The notes beneath the pieces were generated by a model. That model was not told the DNA's origin. It saw nothing but the letters and a program-made list of their open reading frames with translations, and did not search any database. Position numbers and translations under genes: made by a program. DNA of 64,000 nucleotides from Craspedostauros australis (lineage: Eukaryota; Bacillariophyta; Bacillariophyceae; Mastogloiales; Achnanthaceae). Positions 10,548 to 22,600 of this stretch are shown piece after piece; position 1 is the first letter of the stretch, and each line of letters starts with the position of its first letter. The stretch covers positions 2,790,001 to 2,854,000 of the forward strand of contig JAMXDE010000008.1 in assembly GCA_026770025.1 (NCBI GenBank), read 5' to 3'.

Positions 10548-10735
10548 TCGGTCATGCATCTTTGCCATCTTGTTCTGATGTGGAGATGACCCATGATGTG
10601 GCAATGACGTCTCCTGTATCGACGTCACTCATCACCATTCCATGGCTCTGTCGATTCCACATTCCATGATGAATCTTGAGGTCGTTGAAGGTGGTGTCAC
10701 TTCAGGTTTAGTTGGGAAGTAGATCATGGTAAACT
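10548..10735 (-). repeat. Diverged copia-type LTR relic
   Basis: This stretch follows the same order of blocks as the LTRs of the two copia elements further along: a CATCTTxGCC..TGxTCTGA block, a GACGTC-rich block, a CATTCCATG-type block and the GGTTTAGTTGGGAAGTA block. Identity is low outside these blocks. It is an old fossil, or belongs to a related LTR family, and no internal region was found beside it. Confidence 0.4.
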
Positions 10736-13020
10736 TGGCGTCACATGATTGCTGGGTGGTGGCCAGACCGAATCTCTGATGTTCTCTAGTGTGTTCCCTA
10801 TGCCAATAATCATGTGTCTGGAGGAAAAGACGTTTCAGCACATACCAGGACGGACTAATCAGAAAATGTATCAGGTGAATAAAGCAGTGTGCTAATAAGC
10901 TGAAAGCAAAGATCATGAAGAACGTGGAAGAGGAAGTGGGGACAAGAAAAACACAGGCAGTAGCCCACGAAGAAAGCACAGGCAATGCCCCCAAGGATGC
11001 GGATGAACACATGGGGCCAAGGTAGTTGGTGTAAGCGCACCGAACGGAAATGAAGGCTCTCATGATTGACTGGCCATCCTCCAAGCGAATACGGCGAGAT
11101 TTGCAACTGCTGTTCGAGTCTATCCTTGCATCAGTCATTGTGAATCCCTCCATCTCTATTAAACTCTGACCCCACCTCATCAGGAGAACAAAGCTCAAGC
11201 ACCAGCTGTGGTGTCCATTGCACGAGGAGTTCGCCACAGTGATAGACAGCTGAAAGAAGATGCAGTACAACCGACATGAGAGTTGAGGAAAACACATCAC
11301 AACCGAGCTCATTCGCATATGTGTGGTGGCCAGATTGCTGATGCGAATCTGCGTGTCAGGCTTCATGCCCAACCTGCATCATTGGAGAATGGAACACGTC
11401 GAATGCGCCATGACGAGGGCAATGGCAACAGTGAAATGGTATGTCATGAGCACGGTCGCGGTTCATTGCTGATGGCCTCTGCACCATCAGAATCGATTCT
11501 TTTGGCTCACGATTGTCATCAGTCAATCCGTTCAAATACTTGGCAGAAACTCGGCGACGGTCACATGCAACGAGCAACAATCATACCACGAGAGCGCTTT
11601 GGCCGCCCAGGGTATCCGTGTTGGCAGCATTGAACGACTAGAATAGGTGAGATGTGTTGCGATGCAGGCTACGAGCATGAGGAGGAGGCAACAATGCATG
11701 GGACTAGCGATGCGCTGCATCTATATGTCTGCATGGAATGTGCCCAGGTTGCGAGAGCTTGGCTGTTGGCGACTGGGCAAAGATTCTGCCTCTAAACACG
11801 TGCCAATGGCAGTGTTTTAGTGCATCCAGCGATCAGCATTCGGTACAGTCGTGGAAACAGTCCTGTCAGGCTCTGCATACACCAGAATATGCAGCAGCGA
11901 CATACACAAGTCGGTTGCCACGTAGTTGGAGCTTGGGCCTTGGCCATATTATGCCTTCCTACTCTGGCCATGCGCACATATCCCAGATGGTATATACTAG
12001 GCTTGAGATGTATGCCAGCTTCATGTCAGGGTGCGCCTGACAATGGAAAGAAGTGAGGAGAAGATATTGGAAGAGGAGAGATGACTGCTCACATACCCTG
12101 TCATGTGGGGTCAATTGATGTTGGAATACGCCGATCGCGAGATCGGTTGCCTTGTGCAGACATTGCTTCTACAGGTCAGTCGTCCACATGCGCAAGGCGA
12201 CACCGGAAGAGGGTCGAGGGGACGATTGCGAAAAGCATGCAGAAGATGGGGCGCCCTGCACCAGGTAAGTGCATCAGTGATGGCATTGTGCGTGTATGGG
12301 AACATTGCATTTGTGGCTCAGACTCTGACATCACATGGTGCGTATTGCGTTGGAGTTGTTCTTCATCTCTGTTGCATGGCATGCATCATGCTATACTGCT
12401 GTGTGCGAACCCTCAACACTTGGACCATCCAGCAACTTTCATGTCATTAAATACTACTATCACCATCATCATTGTCCGCTGCAATCGAGTCGAGCATTAA
12501 GCTCGTACCTTCGCCGTCGGTCACAAAGCATGGAAAGAATGAAAATCAAATGGATACTCATGCTAGGCCAGATGCCAGGGGCAACACCGATCTGATACTT
12601 GAGCGCCACCATCTTGATCTGCAAACACTGATCGATCCCGGCAGCACATGCCTAATCCTTCATCCGACAGTCCTTGGATGAATGACCCAAGAGAGACCGA
12701 AGGAATCACCAACATGTCACGACCCTTGACCGAATGGACTTGTTTTTACACCAATCATTGCACGCGACGTGGACAATGCGAATCGAAAGTGGTCTTTCGA
12801 CAGATGTCAACATCACAAGTGTTGTGCACGCGGAGCACAAACATCTCGCACGGTCAAAGGTTTCCCAGGCAGAGTGACAAATTTTGAGTGTGCGAGATGC
12901 GTGTTGCCCCCAACGATGAATTCAGTAATGGATGCCGGTTGTGCTTTCAATCGCTTCCATGGAACGATCTCCGATCATGACAACTGGCGGTCACAACGCA
13001 GATTGTTCAGGAGCTGCTTT
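10736..13020. other. No recognisable gene
   Basis: A 246-codon minus-strand frame (10632-11372) runs through the LTR relic and looks fortuitous. The rest has only short frames and no motifs I can name. Confidence 0.45.
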
Positions 13021-13026
13021 TGTGGT

Positions 13027-13115
13027 TAGATTGTTGTTGTTGTTGTTGTTGTTGTCGTCATTGTTGTTGTTGTTGTTGTTGTTGTCGTCGTCGTTGTTGT
13101 TGTTGTTGTTGTTGG
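13027..13115. repeat. TTG/TCG trinucleotide repeat
   Basis: A run of TTG units interrupted by a few TCG units and one TCA, about 89 bp long. It gives poly-Leu/Cys/Asn frames that are not genes. Confidence 0.95.
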
Positions 13116-13504
13116 AATCGTAGCTTGTGGTGTGTGGGTGCGATAGAGGTTGGCGAACTTGGAGAGATTGCACCCAACACAACAGGATCACGAGTTGAAC
13201 TCTCTCCCACCAAGATCCCAACCGCCGCTGGTATTCACTGCCAAATACAAGGTCTGTCCCTCTTTCGTGAAGATACTGTGCGACATCGAGAAGAATTGAT
13301 TGGTCACTGAAAATTCAAACACTATCGTGGAGAACATTTCTCGCCGAAGTTAGATCAGAAATTAGAAATTTGGAATCAATATTTGATGACTTGAGGCCTT
13401 TGTTCTCGTCCAAAACGTGAAATACGTTGAGAACAAGAAAATCATGCGTCTCCGGAAACGGGAAAACACACAAAACTGCGTTCAATTCGGAAGAATCAAG
13501 TGAT

Positions 13505-14015
13505 TGACACTGAAACAAGAAGCCAAGAGCAAAGCAGATGAACAACGGCCAGAAGCCAACGATGGCCATGAACAGCAGCAGAACAGAGAACAAAGCAGTG
13601 TGGAAGTCAAGCTGGGCATCAAGATCTGGATTACCCACCAACCCACAACGCTGGATTGCGATGCCTGATCGGCAGCCCAGATGAAGCAGAAGCCTCAGCA
13701 AGCCTGGCGCCACTGCGCAATCCTCATCATTTCTTCACACCCAACCGCCCCACCCGTGCGAAATGCGAGAGCGCCGATGATGGACACGACTGGACAGCGA
13801 GCCGAAGCACGACTGGCGATTCCGAACCCCATGTGCCTCTCAACGTCCGCATGCTCAACGTGTTTAGTCGTAGACTAATGCGAAAAATATAAACTTTTTA
13901 ACTACAAGGCCCAGGATCTTGTAACTTCACTCATATACTCTCTGCAACATAATAGGATGATCTAAGTGCTTATCTTAAAAATCCGCAAAAACGTACGTTT
14001 CTATCCTGAATGGGG
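13505..14015 (+). repeat. Left arm of a large inverted repeat
   Basis: Read on the minus strand this stretch matches 25765-25910 joined to 27720-28215. Shared blocks include a Leu/Phe-coding stretch around GATCCAGATCTTGA, CGGAATCGCCAGTCGTGC, and ATCCGCAA near the inner end. The left arm lacks both the 1.8-kb transposon and a further insertion of about 140 bp seen in the right arm. The 132-codon minus frame at 13315-13713 partly covers it and is probably not a gene. Confidence 0.75.
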
Positions 14016-14136
14016 TCGTATCGCAAAGGAGGACATGTCTTGGAATTCAAAGCAGCTCATTCATCGCCATTGACAGAAAGTGAGAGTGTCAGTGATACTC
14101 CACGAGTTCAGCACAACACGAACGCTTCCAAAAGAG

Positions 14137-15900
14137 ATGGCGAGTGAAGGTGGAGAAATTGTTCCTGATTCTGAGCAATCCAAGAATCAGGAAGACAGCT
14201 GCGGAGACAAGATGAATCTGGAGAAGCTGGAAGAAGCAACGACCATGGCGGGAATCAACCGAGCCGTTGGGTCGGGAAAGGGCGTTCCTGATCAAGAGGT
14301 GGAGGTTGCTGTGAGCAGCAGCAGTGGTGGCAACATCTCGGAAGTCCCGACGACCCACCATACTCAAGAACAACAGCAAAGCGAAACAGACATGAAACAG
14401 GGAATGGATGACGACATGATCGACGTAAACATCGACATCGATAGCGACAGTGAATTGGCGCAGAACATGGAGACAGTCACCCTGGAAGACAACAATGGCG
14501 ACACTGCCGGCACTGGTGCTGATACTGGCGCCGTCAACGGTGTAACGAATGGAGCAACGGAACATGCGACGGACCACGCCAATCCTTCTCCGGAGAAGGT
14601 TTCTCTGTCCGCAAATGAGGCAGAGGAGGCTGAAGGCGATGCCGCAGTTACGAACGATGGACAACCAGGAACTGAAAAGGAGATCAACGACGACCAGCAT
14701 GAGGATGCCACCCCTGACGACGATGACGAACAACCAAAACCCAAGAACCCGCTGGAGTACATGCGCAAGGCCGGTGTTGCCGTGGCCGGCGGGACCTTGG
14801 TCGTCGTGGGGGCCATCATGATTCCCTTGCCGACGCCATTTGGTGCCGTCATTGCAGGTTCGGGCATGGCCGTGCTGGGGACGGAATTCGAATCCGCCAA
14901 CAAGGTCAACAAGCAAGTCGTCTCCAAGGCCAAGGAGCACTTTCAGCAGGCGCGCACCAACCTCGCGACGCGCATCAAGAGGACGGCCGAGTCCATGGAT
15001 GAACATGTGGAGAGTGACGGCGATGATACTGCCGGCAACAAAGGCAAACAGAAGGATGGTGGCAAAGACGAAAAAGCCAATCGGGAAGGTGAGAGCGCCC
15101 TGGCTAGCAGCGATGCTCGAAATGAGGGTAATACCACCAGCGATGGCAAGGAGGGTGAAAGTGAGACAGCAGATGCTACTCAGGAGGAACAAAACGAAAC
15201 AGAAGCGCTCGCAGACACGTCTGCTGACAATCAACATGACGCCGTCAGAAAGGAATCCGAACTGCCTCCCAGTACTTCGGACAATCACCAGACAACAGAC
15301 ACGATGTCCGAACCCATGGATTCGCCCATCGACAGCTCAACGTCTCACTCGGATGGAACCACTGAACAATTCGCCGACACCAAGAACGACGGCGGTAAAT
15401 CTCGAGCACCTCGCAGGACGCGCTCCGCGACATCTTGGCTTGCCTTGAGACCCAGCGAGCGCAAGCGGATCCAACAGCAGCAGCAAGAGCAACGGCGACA
15501 GGAGCAGCAGTCGGAAGCAGCAACAACAACAACAGCAACAACAGCTGATTGGAATGCCGACAAGCCAGATCAATCCAAGCCCACATCGTTCCAGAATGCA
15601 CGCAAGTATTTCCGCAAACGAACGGCGACCTTCCTGACTGGCACATTGCTGCCGTTGGTCCAACAAAAGGAGACGCCCGCGCATGCTGCGGAAGATGATG
15701 CAGATGTGGGCGTCACCATCACCGAGGAACAGCATCAACAGCAGATCGACGCTCTCAGCAACATGAAAGCACACACCAGCAACCACGCGGATGACACATC
15801 CGCCAGCGAGTCATCCAATGCGCCATCGGCCGATGACAACATGGACGCAGATCTTGCAGCCAGCACAACGCAGGCGACGGAAGAAATCATGGAGGCATAA
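14137..15900 (+). CDS. PGPGW-like membrane protein with long acidic flanks
   Basis: The predicted protein has 587 aa. The start chosen is the ATG at 14137; the frame is open 57 nt upstream but without another ATG. The first 200 residues are acidic and low in complexity. At about residues 203-255 there is a conserved hydrophobic block (NPLEYMRKAG, then two membrane-spanning stretches around GAIMIPLPTPFGAVIAGSGM and a TEFESA end) which resembles the bacterial and plastid-lineage PGPGW family of small membrane proteins; the usual PGPGW core is PTPFG here. The rest is disordered, rich in Asp, Glu, Ser, Thr and Gln, with a basic RRTRSATSW patch near 430 and a Gln run near 450. The function of the family is unknown. 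A 399-codon frame on the opposite strand is a shadow. Confidence 0.7.
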   Translation: MASEGGEIVPDSEQSKNQEDSCGDKMNLEKLEEATTMAGINRAVGSGKGVPDQEVEVAVSSSSGGNISEVPTTHHTQEQQQSETDMKQGMDDDMIDVNIDIDSDSELAQNMETVTLEDNNGDTAGTGADTGAVNGVTNGATEHATDHANPSPEKVSLSANEAEEAEGDAAVTNDGQPGTEKEINDDQHEDATPDDDDEQPKPKNPLEYMRKAGVAVAGGTLVVVGAIMIPLPTPFGAVIAGSGMAVLGTEFESANKVNKQVVSKAKEHFQQARTNLATRIKRTAESMDEHVESDGDDTAGNKGKQKDGGKDEKANREGESALASSDARNEGNTTSDGKEGESETADATQEEQNETEALADTSADNQHDAVRKESELPPSTSDNHQTTDTMSEPMDSPIDSSTSHSDGTTEQFADTKNDGGKSRAPRRTRSATSWLALRPSERKRIQQQQQEQRRQEQQSEAATTTTATTADWNADKPDQSKPTSFQNARKYFRKRTATFLTGTLLPLVQQKETPAHAAEDDADVGVTITEEQHQQQIDALSNMKAHTSNHADDTSASESSNAPSADDNMDADLAASTTQATEEIMEA

Positions 15901-16411
15901 CATAACATAACATAACATAGCGCCACTTTAACTCATAACGCAAGAAGGGTTGCAAAGACCAGGGAGAGTGGTGTGTGCTTCTCCTGATTCTGTGCCAACA
16001 GTATCGACATTAGGTTCATTCTTCGCTTCGAACAGTGAGGAATTTGGAGGAAGAGGGTTGAAGTCGATCAGATGCTTACAGACGGACAGACGAAAAGAAT
16101 TGTTCGCAAGGTTTGCTTAAAATATGGAATGTTCTGAATCACCGCAGATTTTTCGCCACAACATCGGAAGCCGAATCTTTCTTCTTCTTCCATGTTTTCG
16201 CGCCGTACTGCTCCTACCTTGCCTTTCTCATGGCGATGTGGACAAAGCGGGCGTCCCGAAACACCTCCAATTCGCCATTTCAGAAGATTGCTGTTGTGGG
16301 AAACATAACGTCAGCAATCAAGCCAACGTGAAAGATCGCAACAGGTCCCCAAGATCCACCTGATTTCAGGTTTGGTTGGAAAGAAAGAAACCAGACGAGC
16401 AGATCAACATC
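15901..16411. other. Intergenic, with a CATAA pentanucleotide run
   Basis: The TAA stop is followed at once by several CATAA units (15897-15919). The rest is T-rich and should hold the 3' end of one gene and the promoter of the next. No motif is firm enough to name. Confidence 0.5.
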
Positions 16412-17713
16412 ATGCGGAACGAACACAACGAGGAGGAGAACGCCACGATTGAGTGCGATGGTGGAAGAACACCTGTGCCTCCGAGCAATGGAGTGCCGCA
16501 ACTCACCGCCGGTTCGCCAACTCTGAATCTCACGTTGGTGAACAATTCGTACGCGCCTCCCGGCAACCAGCTGAGTGTGTTTGCCGCAACGCCTTCGAAT
16601 CCACGCGCCCTGCCACCCTCCACCAACATGAACGAGTTTGCGGCCTTGCCTTCCAGCTCGTCAGGTGGTTCTCGCCAACGCGCTCTGCCAGCTCCGACGA
16701 ATGGACCTGCGGCCTTGCCTTTTAGCCAACCAGCCAATCCGCAGCTGGAGACGGCGACTGACGACAACCAAGTCGAGGACGGCTTGGAAGCGCCGCTGTT
16801 GCAAGCCGATGCAGAGAGCGGCGAATTGCAAGCCGCTCCAACCGCGGAGAACACGACCACGGCCCTGATGCGGGCTCCGTCTCGCGCGCTGGCGTCGATC
16901 AACCGCCGTCTGCCGCGGGCGCTCAAGCTGAACGCATGGACAGCAATAGCCGTCGGTGGCACGATCGCAGCTGCCGCCACGGGATCCCTGCCCTTCATCC
17001 CTCAGGACATGCATGGCGGGAACCACAACAACGATGCTGGAAACACCCAACGACTACACTGCGCGGCGCGGCTGTCCAACATTCCTGTTCACGCATTCGA
17101 GAAGGAACATGGAACTCCGCATGCCAAAGTGGTCGACTGGTTCACGCATGGCAAAGGGCGCGCCATCCTGGTGCCCGATACCGACGAGGACTGCACGTGG
17201 GAATCGGACTTCGGCCAGACGTACGCGTTGATGATGATACGTGAATCGCTCGAGGTCAACGATGATTCGTGGCATCCTGTTCACGTCATGGTGGAGGCTG
17301 CCGATGCGTGCCACTGGAGCCGCGTCCAATGCGATGCTCAAGACAAGGTCATCGGATTGTTCTTGGGGCAGGACACATTGTTGGGGAGTCTTCCCGATGA
17401 GCTGTTCGGTCTGCGCCATCTCGAGACGCTGCACGTGCTCGCCAATCCGAAGCTAGTTGGGACCATCTCGACTCTCATTGGCGGCCTCAGTCGTCTCAAG
17501 GAGTTGCACGTCCACAAGACTTCCATTCAAGGCACCATCCCCACGGAATTGGGTTCACTGACACGCCTTGCGACTGCACTGTTCCACGAGACTCAACTGA
17601 AAGGGGATATGCCATCCGAAGTCTGCGATCTGAAAAACCGAGGTACACTCAAGCAGCTGGAAGCATCCTGTCAATTGGTCCCGTGCCCCTGCTGCATCTG
17701 CGCGCCTTCATGA
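16412..17713 (+). CDS. Leucine-rich-repeat membrane protein (diatom receptor-like type)
   Basis: The protein has 433 aa from ATG 16412; there is no ATG further upstream in the frame. A disordered N-terminus (about 1-170, with repeated ALP motifs) leads to one membrane span at about 172-194 (AWTAIAVGGTIAAAATG), which suggests a type II layout with the C-terminus outside. The outer part has the CHWSRVQCD cap near 298, then four to five LRRs with the plant-like LxGxIPxxLGxL pattern (GSLPDELFGL, GTIPTELGSL, GDMPSEVCDL), and ends in a cysteine cap CPCCICAPS. Diatoms have large families built this way, some with roles guessed in sensing or adhesion. It has no kinase domain. It looks complete. Confidence 0.85.
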   Translation: MRNEHNEEENATIECDGGRTPVPPSNGVPQLTAGSPTLNLTLVNNSYAPPGNQLSVFAATPSNPRALPPSTNMNEFAALPSSSSGGSRQRALPAPTNGPAALPFSQPANPQLETATDDNQVEDGLEAPLLQADAESGELQAAPTAENTTTALMRAPSRALASINRRLPRALKLNAWTAIAVGGTIAAAATGSLPFIPQDMHGGNHNNDAGNTQRLHCAARLSNIPVHAFEKEHGTPHAKVVDWFTHGKGRAILVPDTDEDCTWESDFGQTYALMMIRESLEVNDDSWHPVHVMVEAADACHWSRVQCDAQDKVIGLFLGQDTLLGSLPDELFGLRHLETLHVLANPKLVGTISTLIGGLSRLKELHVHKTSIQGTIPTELGSLTRLATALFHETQLKGDMPSEVCDLKNRGTLKQLEASCQLVPCPCCICAPS

Positions 17714-18384
17714 ACATGGACGCAATGGCATCTCGCTTCAACTGCAGCTCTCGCCACAGCGTAAGGCTGGTGGCTACTCGATGATCCTTCGATCTAATAT
17801 TCGAACAGTTAAAAATAATGTGATGCTCTATTGTATTATATAACATTAAATAGTATTTCCATGCAGCACCTGCCATTTACTATATCGTGCTCCTATTTCT
17901 GCTCTTGTGCAACATTCGGCATCCTATCCACAGAGAGGGAGGAGTCTGTAGTCTGCGAATACTCTGCTACCTAAACCCAGGTATTCTACCCTGTAACTCG
18001 TGCTGTGGGTTAACCTCCTTTCGCCACCTCTGTTCCGACCGCGTGACGTCACCGCTTGTCAAACAACACCGGCCATCTGTTTTTCGTGTCATCGGAATCT
18101 CGGACGACGCACAGACAAGATCTCGTTCTGCGACGCAACACGAGGCGAACCGAGGTCAGTCAGAAAAGGCCAACAGCAACCAACGCAATCACGGCGACTG
18201 TTCTGATCCTCGCACTTCTCTTGCTCACGTAATCACAATTCCAGTGTCTGTGATCTGCGCAATCCAATCGCTCCGCCTTGTGCACAATCGGCTCTCCACG
18301 AGCAGTCGTATGCCTATTCAATCAAAGAGAGGAGTCCTCGCAATACCATTGATAGTACCATTCCCATACAAACACCATTGGAAC
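17714..18384. other. Intergenic between two plus-strand genes
   Basis: There is an AT-rich block at 17795-17890 with several TATAT and TTAAAT stretches. The reading frame of the next gene happens to be open from 17887, but it shows no motif there and the ATG at 18385 opens a signal peptide. Confidence 0.45.
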
Positions 18385-19326
18385 ATGAAGATCCTGATTG
18401 CTTCCGTGGCCACCACCACCATCGTTGCGACGTTGGCAACGGGCGCGGCCGCCTTCTCCGCCGGTGACGTGCCATCGGACGCCTCCTTCGCCCTGTTCGA
18501 TCGCTTCCGCGCCGATTGTCCTGCCGATCCAAGCTGCATCTACCAATTCAACGCGGACCTCATCACCGCGGACGCAAGCGCGGATGGCAGCGATGCCGAC
18601 ACGCATGACAAGGCCGTCTGGGCGGCCGTCTTTCGCTCCAACAACAACAACCCGTCCGTCTTCGTGCGCGATGAGTTCTTGGGTGCCATGAATGCCGCGA
18701 CGACCGCGTCCGCGACTTCGTCGTCCGATGAGGTGCAGCTGCCCATCTCCACGCCGGATCGCATGGACGACAAGCTGCAGAACAACCTCGCACGCGAAAA
18801 GCCAGTCGCCATTGCGCGGTTGCGACCCTCCGACGACTTTGACGACACGTGGGTGCTGGATTTCATCCGCTGCGTCCTCAAGAAGGAAACCATGGACGAA
18901 TCCTGCGACGGCGGCAGCGAATTCATGGAGGCCATCTCCGTGGGCGTCGACGCTCTGCTGTTGCATCATTTGCAGTGCACGACGGTCCCGTTCGAGGGTG
19001 CCATCCGGACAAAATCGACGCTGTTTTCGAGCAAGGTGCTGGAGGAACGTGGATTCGAACCGGTCGAAGAACTGGCCAAGGACATGGCGACGCACGTGTC
19101 GGCCTACGAGCCCTGCATGGCCAAGTACGCGCAGCGGTCGATAAGCACGGTCTCCAAGAGTCCCGGGGCGCGCGATCGGGCGTTGCAAATAATATCCCTG
19201 CTGGGACGCATGGATCCGGACAAGGAGGAGGCGTCGTCGCGAGATCGCAGCATGGTGGGCAGCACCGACGGCGTGGACGACGATGAGGACAACGATCCGT
19301 GGGCTGGCATCAAGCAGTTCATATAG
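18385..19326 (+). CDS. Secreted or plastid-targeted protein of unknown function
   Basis: The protein has 313 aa. The start at 18385 gives a clear signal peptide (MKILIASVATTTIVATLA, cleavage near GAAAFSA). The AAAF-SA cleavage context resembles the ASAFAP motif of diatom plastid bipartite targeting sequences, so the plastid is as likely a destination as the secretory route. The mature part is acidic, with about six cysteines that could pair (CPADPSC near 48-54, CVLKKETMDESC near 168-180, C near 203 and 239), and a helical C-terminal half. It ends in an acidic DDDEDNDPWAG tail. I do not recognise the family. A 391-codon frame on the other strand is a shadow. Confidence 0.7.
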   Translation: MKILIASVATTTIVATLATGAAAFSAGDVPSDASFALFDRFRADCPADPSCIYQFNADLITADASADGSDADTHDKAVWAAVFRSNNNNPSVFVRDEFLGAMNAATTASATSSSDEVQLPISTPDRMDDKLQNNLAREKPVAIARLRPSDDFDDTWVLDFIRCVLKKETMDESCDGGSEFMEAISVGVDALLLHHLQCTTVPFEGAIRTKSTLFSSKVLEERGFEPVEELAKDMATHVSAYEPCMAKYAQRSISTVSKSPGARDRALQIISLLGRMDPDKEEASSRDRSMVGSTDGVDDDEDNDPWAGIKQFI

Positions 19327-19616
19327 AGTGGAATGGAATGGAGCAATTCTCGTCCTACCCGTAATGGGAGGATGAAGTGTACTCTGCTGTGAAAGAGGCG
19401 CAAGCGCCCATCGCGGTGTGATTGCTCGACGTTCGAGCACAGAGTGCAGGTCAAGCACGGAGACTCCAGAGGGACACAACAGGAAATGCTGATTCACACA
19501 AATCTAATTCAAGACTAGTCACACAATGCTCTCGAGAGTACAATAGCAGTTTCGTTTTCCTGGTTTTCTTTCGTAATCGTACGCATCAAACATCTTCCAT
19601 CTCGTTTTTTCTCTCT

Positions 19617-22600
19617 CTACGTGTCATCCCATTCAAAGATGGCCTGCGGCAGAACGCTGCCCTTCACATGATTCACCTTGATGGTGGCGCCCCACTCTCT
19701 GTAGTACGCACAACAATCCTCCAAATAATCTAACGCGTCGTCTTCGCGGCCGCAGGATCGCAACGCCAATCCCGCACGTTCGCAGGCCAACGTCCGGTCG
19801 CTGTTGTTGCCATTCTCGACGGCATGATCCATCGCCTTCTTGTACCACGCCATGCCTTCGTCGATCGATTCCTCCATCGAGTTCAATTCGCCGCGGATCA
19901 TGTACACCTTCTGCAAGATGTTGGCGGGTGCGAATTCGGCCAGATTCTCCAAGTACGCCAGCTGCTCCCGCGCCTTCGACAGGTAGTACTTCATGCGCTT
20001 GCTCGATTCGCGGTCCGCCTTCTTGGCTTCGCGGTAGGCGCCCCATGCCATCGATGTGCAGATCATGGCGTCCAGGAAGTGGACCTTGATGGACAACGAG
20101 GAGAACAGCATCTCCGTGTTGCCCATGTCTTTCACCTTGTCCAGGATTTCCTGCGCGCGTTTGAACTTGTGCAGGAGGAAGGCCATCTCGGCCTGGCAGA
20201 GGTACAGACTGAACAGGATCTTGCGGTTGGAATGCAGCTTGGCGTATTTGAACTCCTCCTCCTCGTTCATGATGCTGCCCGACAACACCAGCGGGTTGGT
20301 CTCGGTCGTTGCGCCGATGAGATTTAGCACCGTCTGAAAGAATGGACGCAGAATCCGCATCAGCACCTCCTGATTCTTCTTGTGCAGCAACTGGTACACG
20401 CCCTTCATGGCCGCAGCGACGTTGGAAAGCGAACCGCCAGCCACGAGCATGTTGAATACCGACAATACCGGACTGATCAGTGCAAACTGTGTTCCCCAAC
20501 AATCGAACGATGTGTAATGAGTGGCGTCAATACGTGGCCATCAAGAGTTCCGCAAGGGCGTTGATGAAGCAATAGAGAGGGAAGGTTGAAGGTGAGAGAT
20601 TGTGATGAGGCTTTCAATACCACCACACAGCACAATGCACTGTTGTACCAAATACTGCGGACACCAACACCATCCAAAATACCATAATACCATCGCGTAC
20701 CTCGTTGTCACCAGCCTCCATGCAGAGACGGTACGCAATCTTCAGTGGTTGCTGACACTGTTTCCATGGCTTGCAGTAACGGCTCAAGATCCCCCAATGG
20801 ATAGACATCACGCGGCCTCTCCAGGTCTGCTCTTCGATCTTCTCCATGATCTGCACCGCCAATTCGCTGCACCAAATCCCCTTTTCGATATCCCCCAGCA
20901 TGCACAGTTGGCTGCCCAACGTGGCGAATCCCACGGCCGACGTATCCGTCAAACCATGCTTGACGGTCAACGCCACCATGCGGCTCGCAATGAGATGGAC
21001 CAAGCCGCCTTGGGCGATAAAGCAGGACGACAGCAGCAGATTCAGAATGCTCATGGCCCCGGACCGTCGGCTATCCACCATCATCTTCAATGACAGGACG
21101 TCCGAATCTTGCAAGGGATCCAGCGTGCGCCGCACGGATTTGATTTCGTATTCCATGGCGTTCTTGCGGTTGTTGGAGAATACCTGCTCTCCCAACTTCG
21201 GCAGCACGCTGAGCGCCAGCGAGATGGAATCGTCATGCATCGTGCGTCCGCTCAACGATTTCATCTGGATGGTGTAGGCCTTCAACTTGTCGGAGGCATT
21301 CCTGGCATTCTCGAGAATCTCAACCAGCCGATTGTCCATGCGCGTGAAATTGCCGGAGCTGTTATACACATCGGCCGAGGCGCTGTACAGGGCCAGACTC
21401 AGTTCGTACTGCTGCCTCCATTTCTGCTTGCCGGGCAGCAGCAGTTCGATTCCCAAATCGAGGTAATTGACGGCCGATATGAACTCCGTCCATCCGCTGG
21501 TGTCCAACCCGGCCTGCAAACACAGCTTGGCGAATGCCTGCTTGCCCGAAGGCCGGAGGTGCATCCGGCTGTGACGCAAATGTGCCAAGGCACGGTAAAT
21601 CCCCACCGCCTTCACATCCTGCAGGTACAAATCGCCGATATTGGTATGGTACTTCGCCAGATCCTCCTTCGTGATGAGCTGGTAGACGCAATCCTTGAAG
21701 GCGGCGTTGGCGAATTCGTACCGCGCCGTGGCGACGGTGTCCGTGTCGGTGATGGTCTTGGCATCCGCGACATCCAACTTCTTGATGATGCCCACCTCCT
21801 TGGCCTCTTGCAATGATTTGAGAAAGACGCGATCCAACGTTTCGCTGCCGGCGTTGTACACCTTCTTCAGCCGTTGCTCGTCGATCTTCATTCCCATGCA
21901 GGATGCCATTTGCAGCAGCTTCTGGCAGGAATGGCTCAGCATCATGTACAGCAAACCAAACAATTGATGGACCTCGCCACCGACCTTCAGCGGCGTTGCC
22001 GTGATTTTGTACTCGCGGGGTGGCCTGTCCTTGTCCTTGTCAACGCTGTTGCTGGGTGCCATGATGGCAGTGCTCTTGTTACGATCGGCATCGTCATTTT
22101 TCTCCTCTTTATCGCCGTGATGGATGTCGTTGTTTGCAGCAGCAGCAGCAGCAGCAGCATGGTTGCCATTGGAATCGCCATCTCCCTTGCCGCCATTGTC
22201 GGCTGCGTCATAATCGTCGCCCATATCAGGCAGGAAGACATCCTTGTGCCGTTCCAAGAGTTGCAAACAAAGCTGGATGGACAACGCGTTGCCTTTGGTC
22301 CCCTCGTGTATTTGCTCGGACCACGCCTCGAGGTTGGGATACTCCTTGAGATCGTACGCGTTGTCGTCCCGCATCCAATTGAGGATGGACGAGGCAGGAA
22401 TTGGAGACGGCAGGATGGGAACGGACTGAACCCCGGCCGCCTCGAGATTGCGCAGGAACATGGAGAATGGATGTCGCACGCCGACGGGACGGAAGGCGAC
22501 GACGCACAGCAGACCCTGGATCTTTTGATCGGCCACCAAGATTTTGAGGACCTCGAGCGATCCGGGATCGGCGGCCTGGCAGTCATCGAGGACGAGGACG

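Noticed and set aside
10632-11372. 246-codon minus-strand frame
   Set aside because: It overlaps the LTR relic and has uneven composition without motifs.
14089-15288. 399-codon minus-strand frame
   Set aside because: It lies opposite the PGPGW-like gene; its hydrophobic look is the mirror of GAC/GAT-rich codons on the other strand, and no motif or start context supports it.
18322-19497. 391-codon minus-strand frame rich in Arg and His
   Set aside because: A shadow of the signal-peptide gene on the plus strand; the composition is what GC-rich third positions give in antisense.
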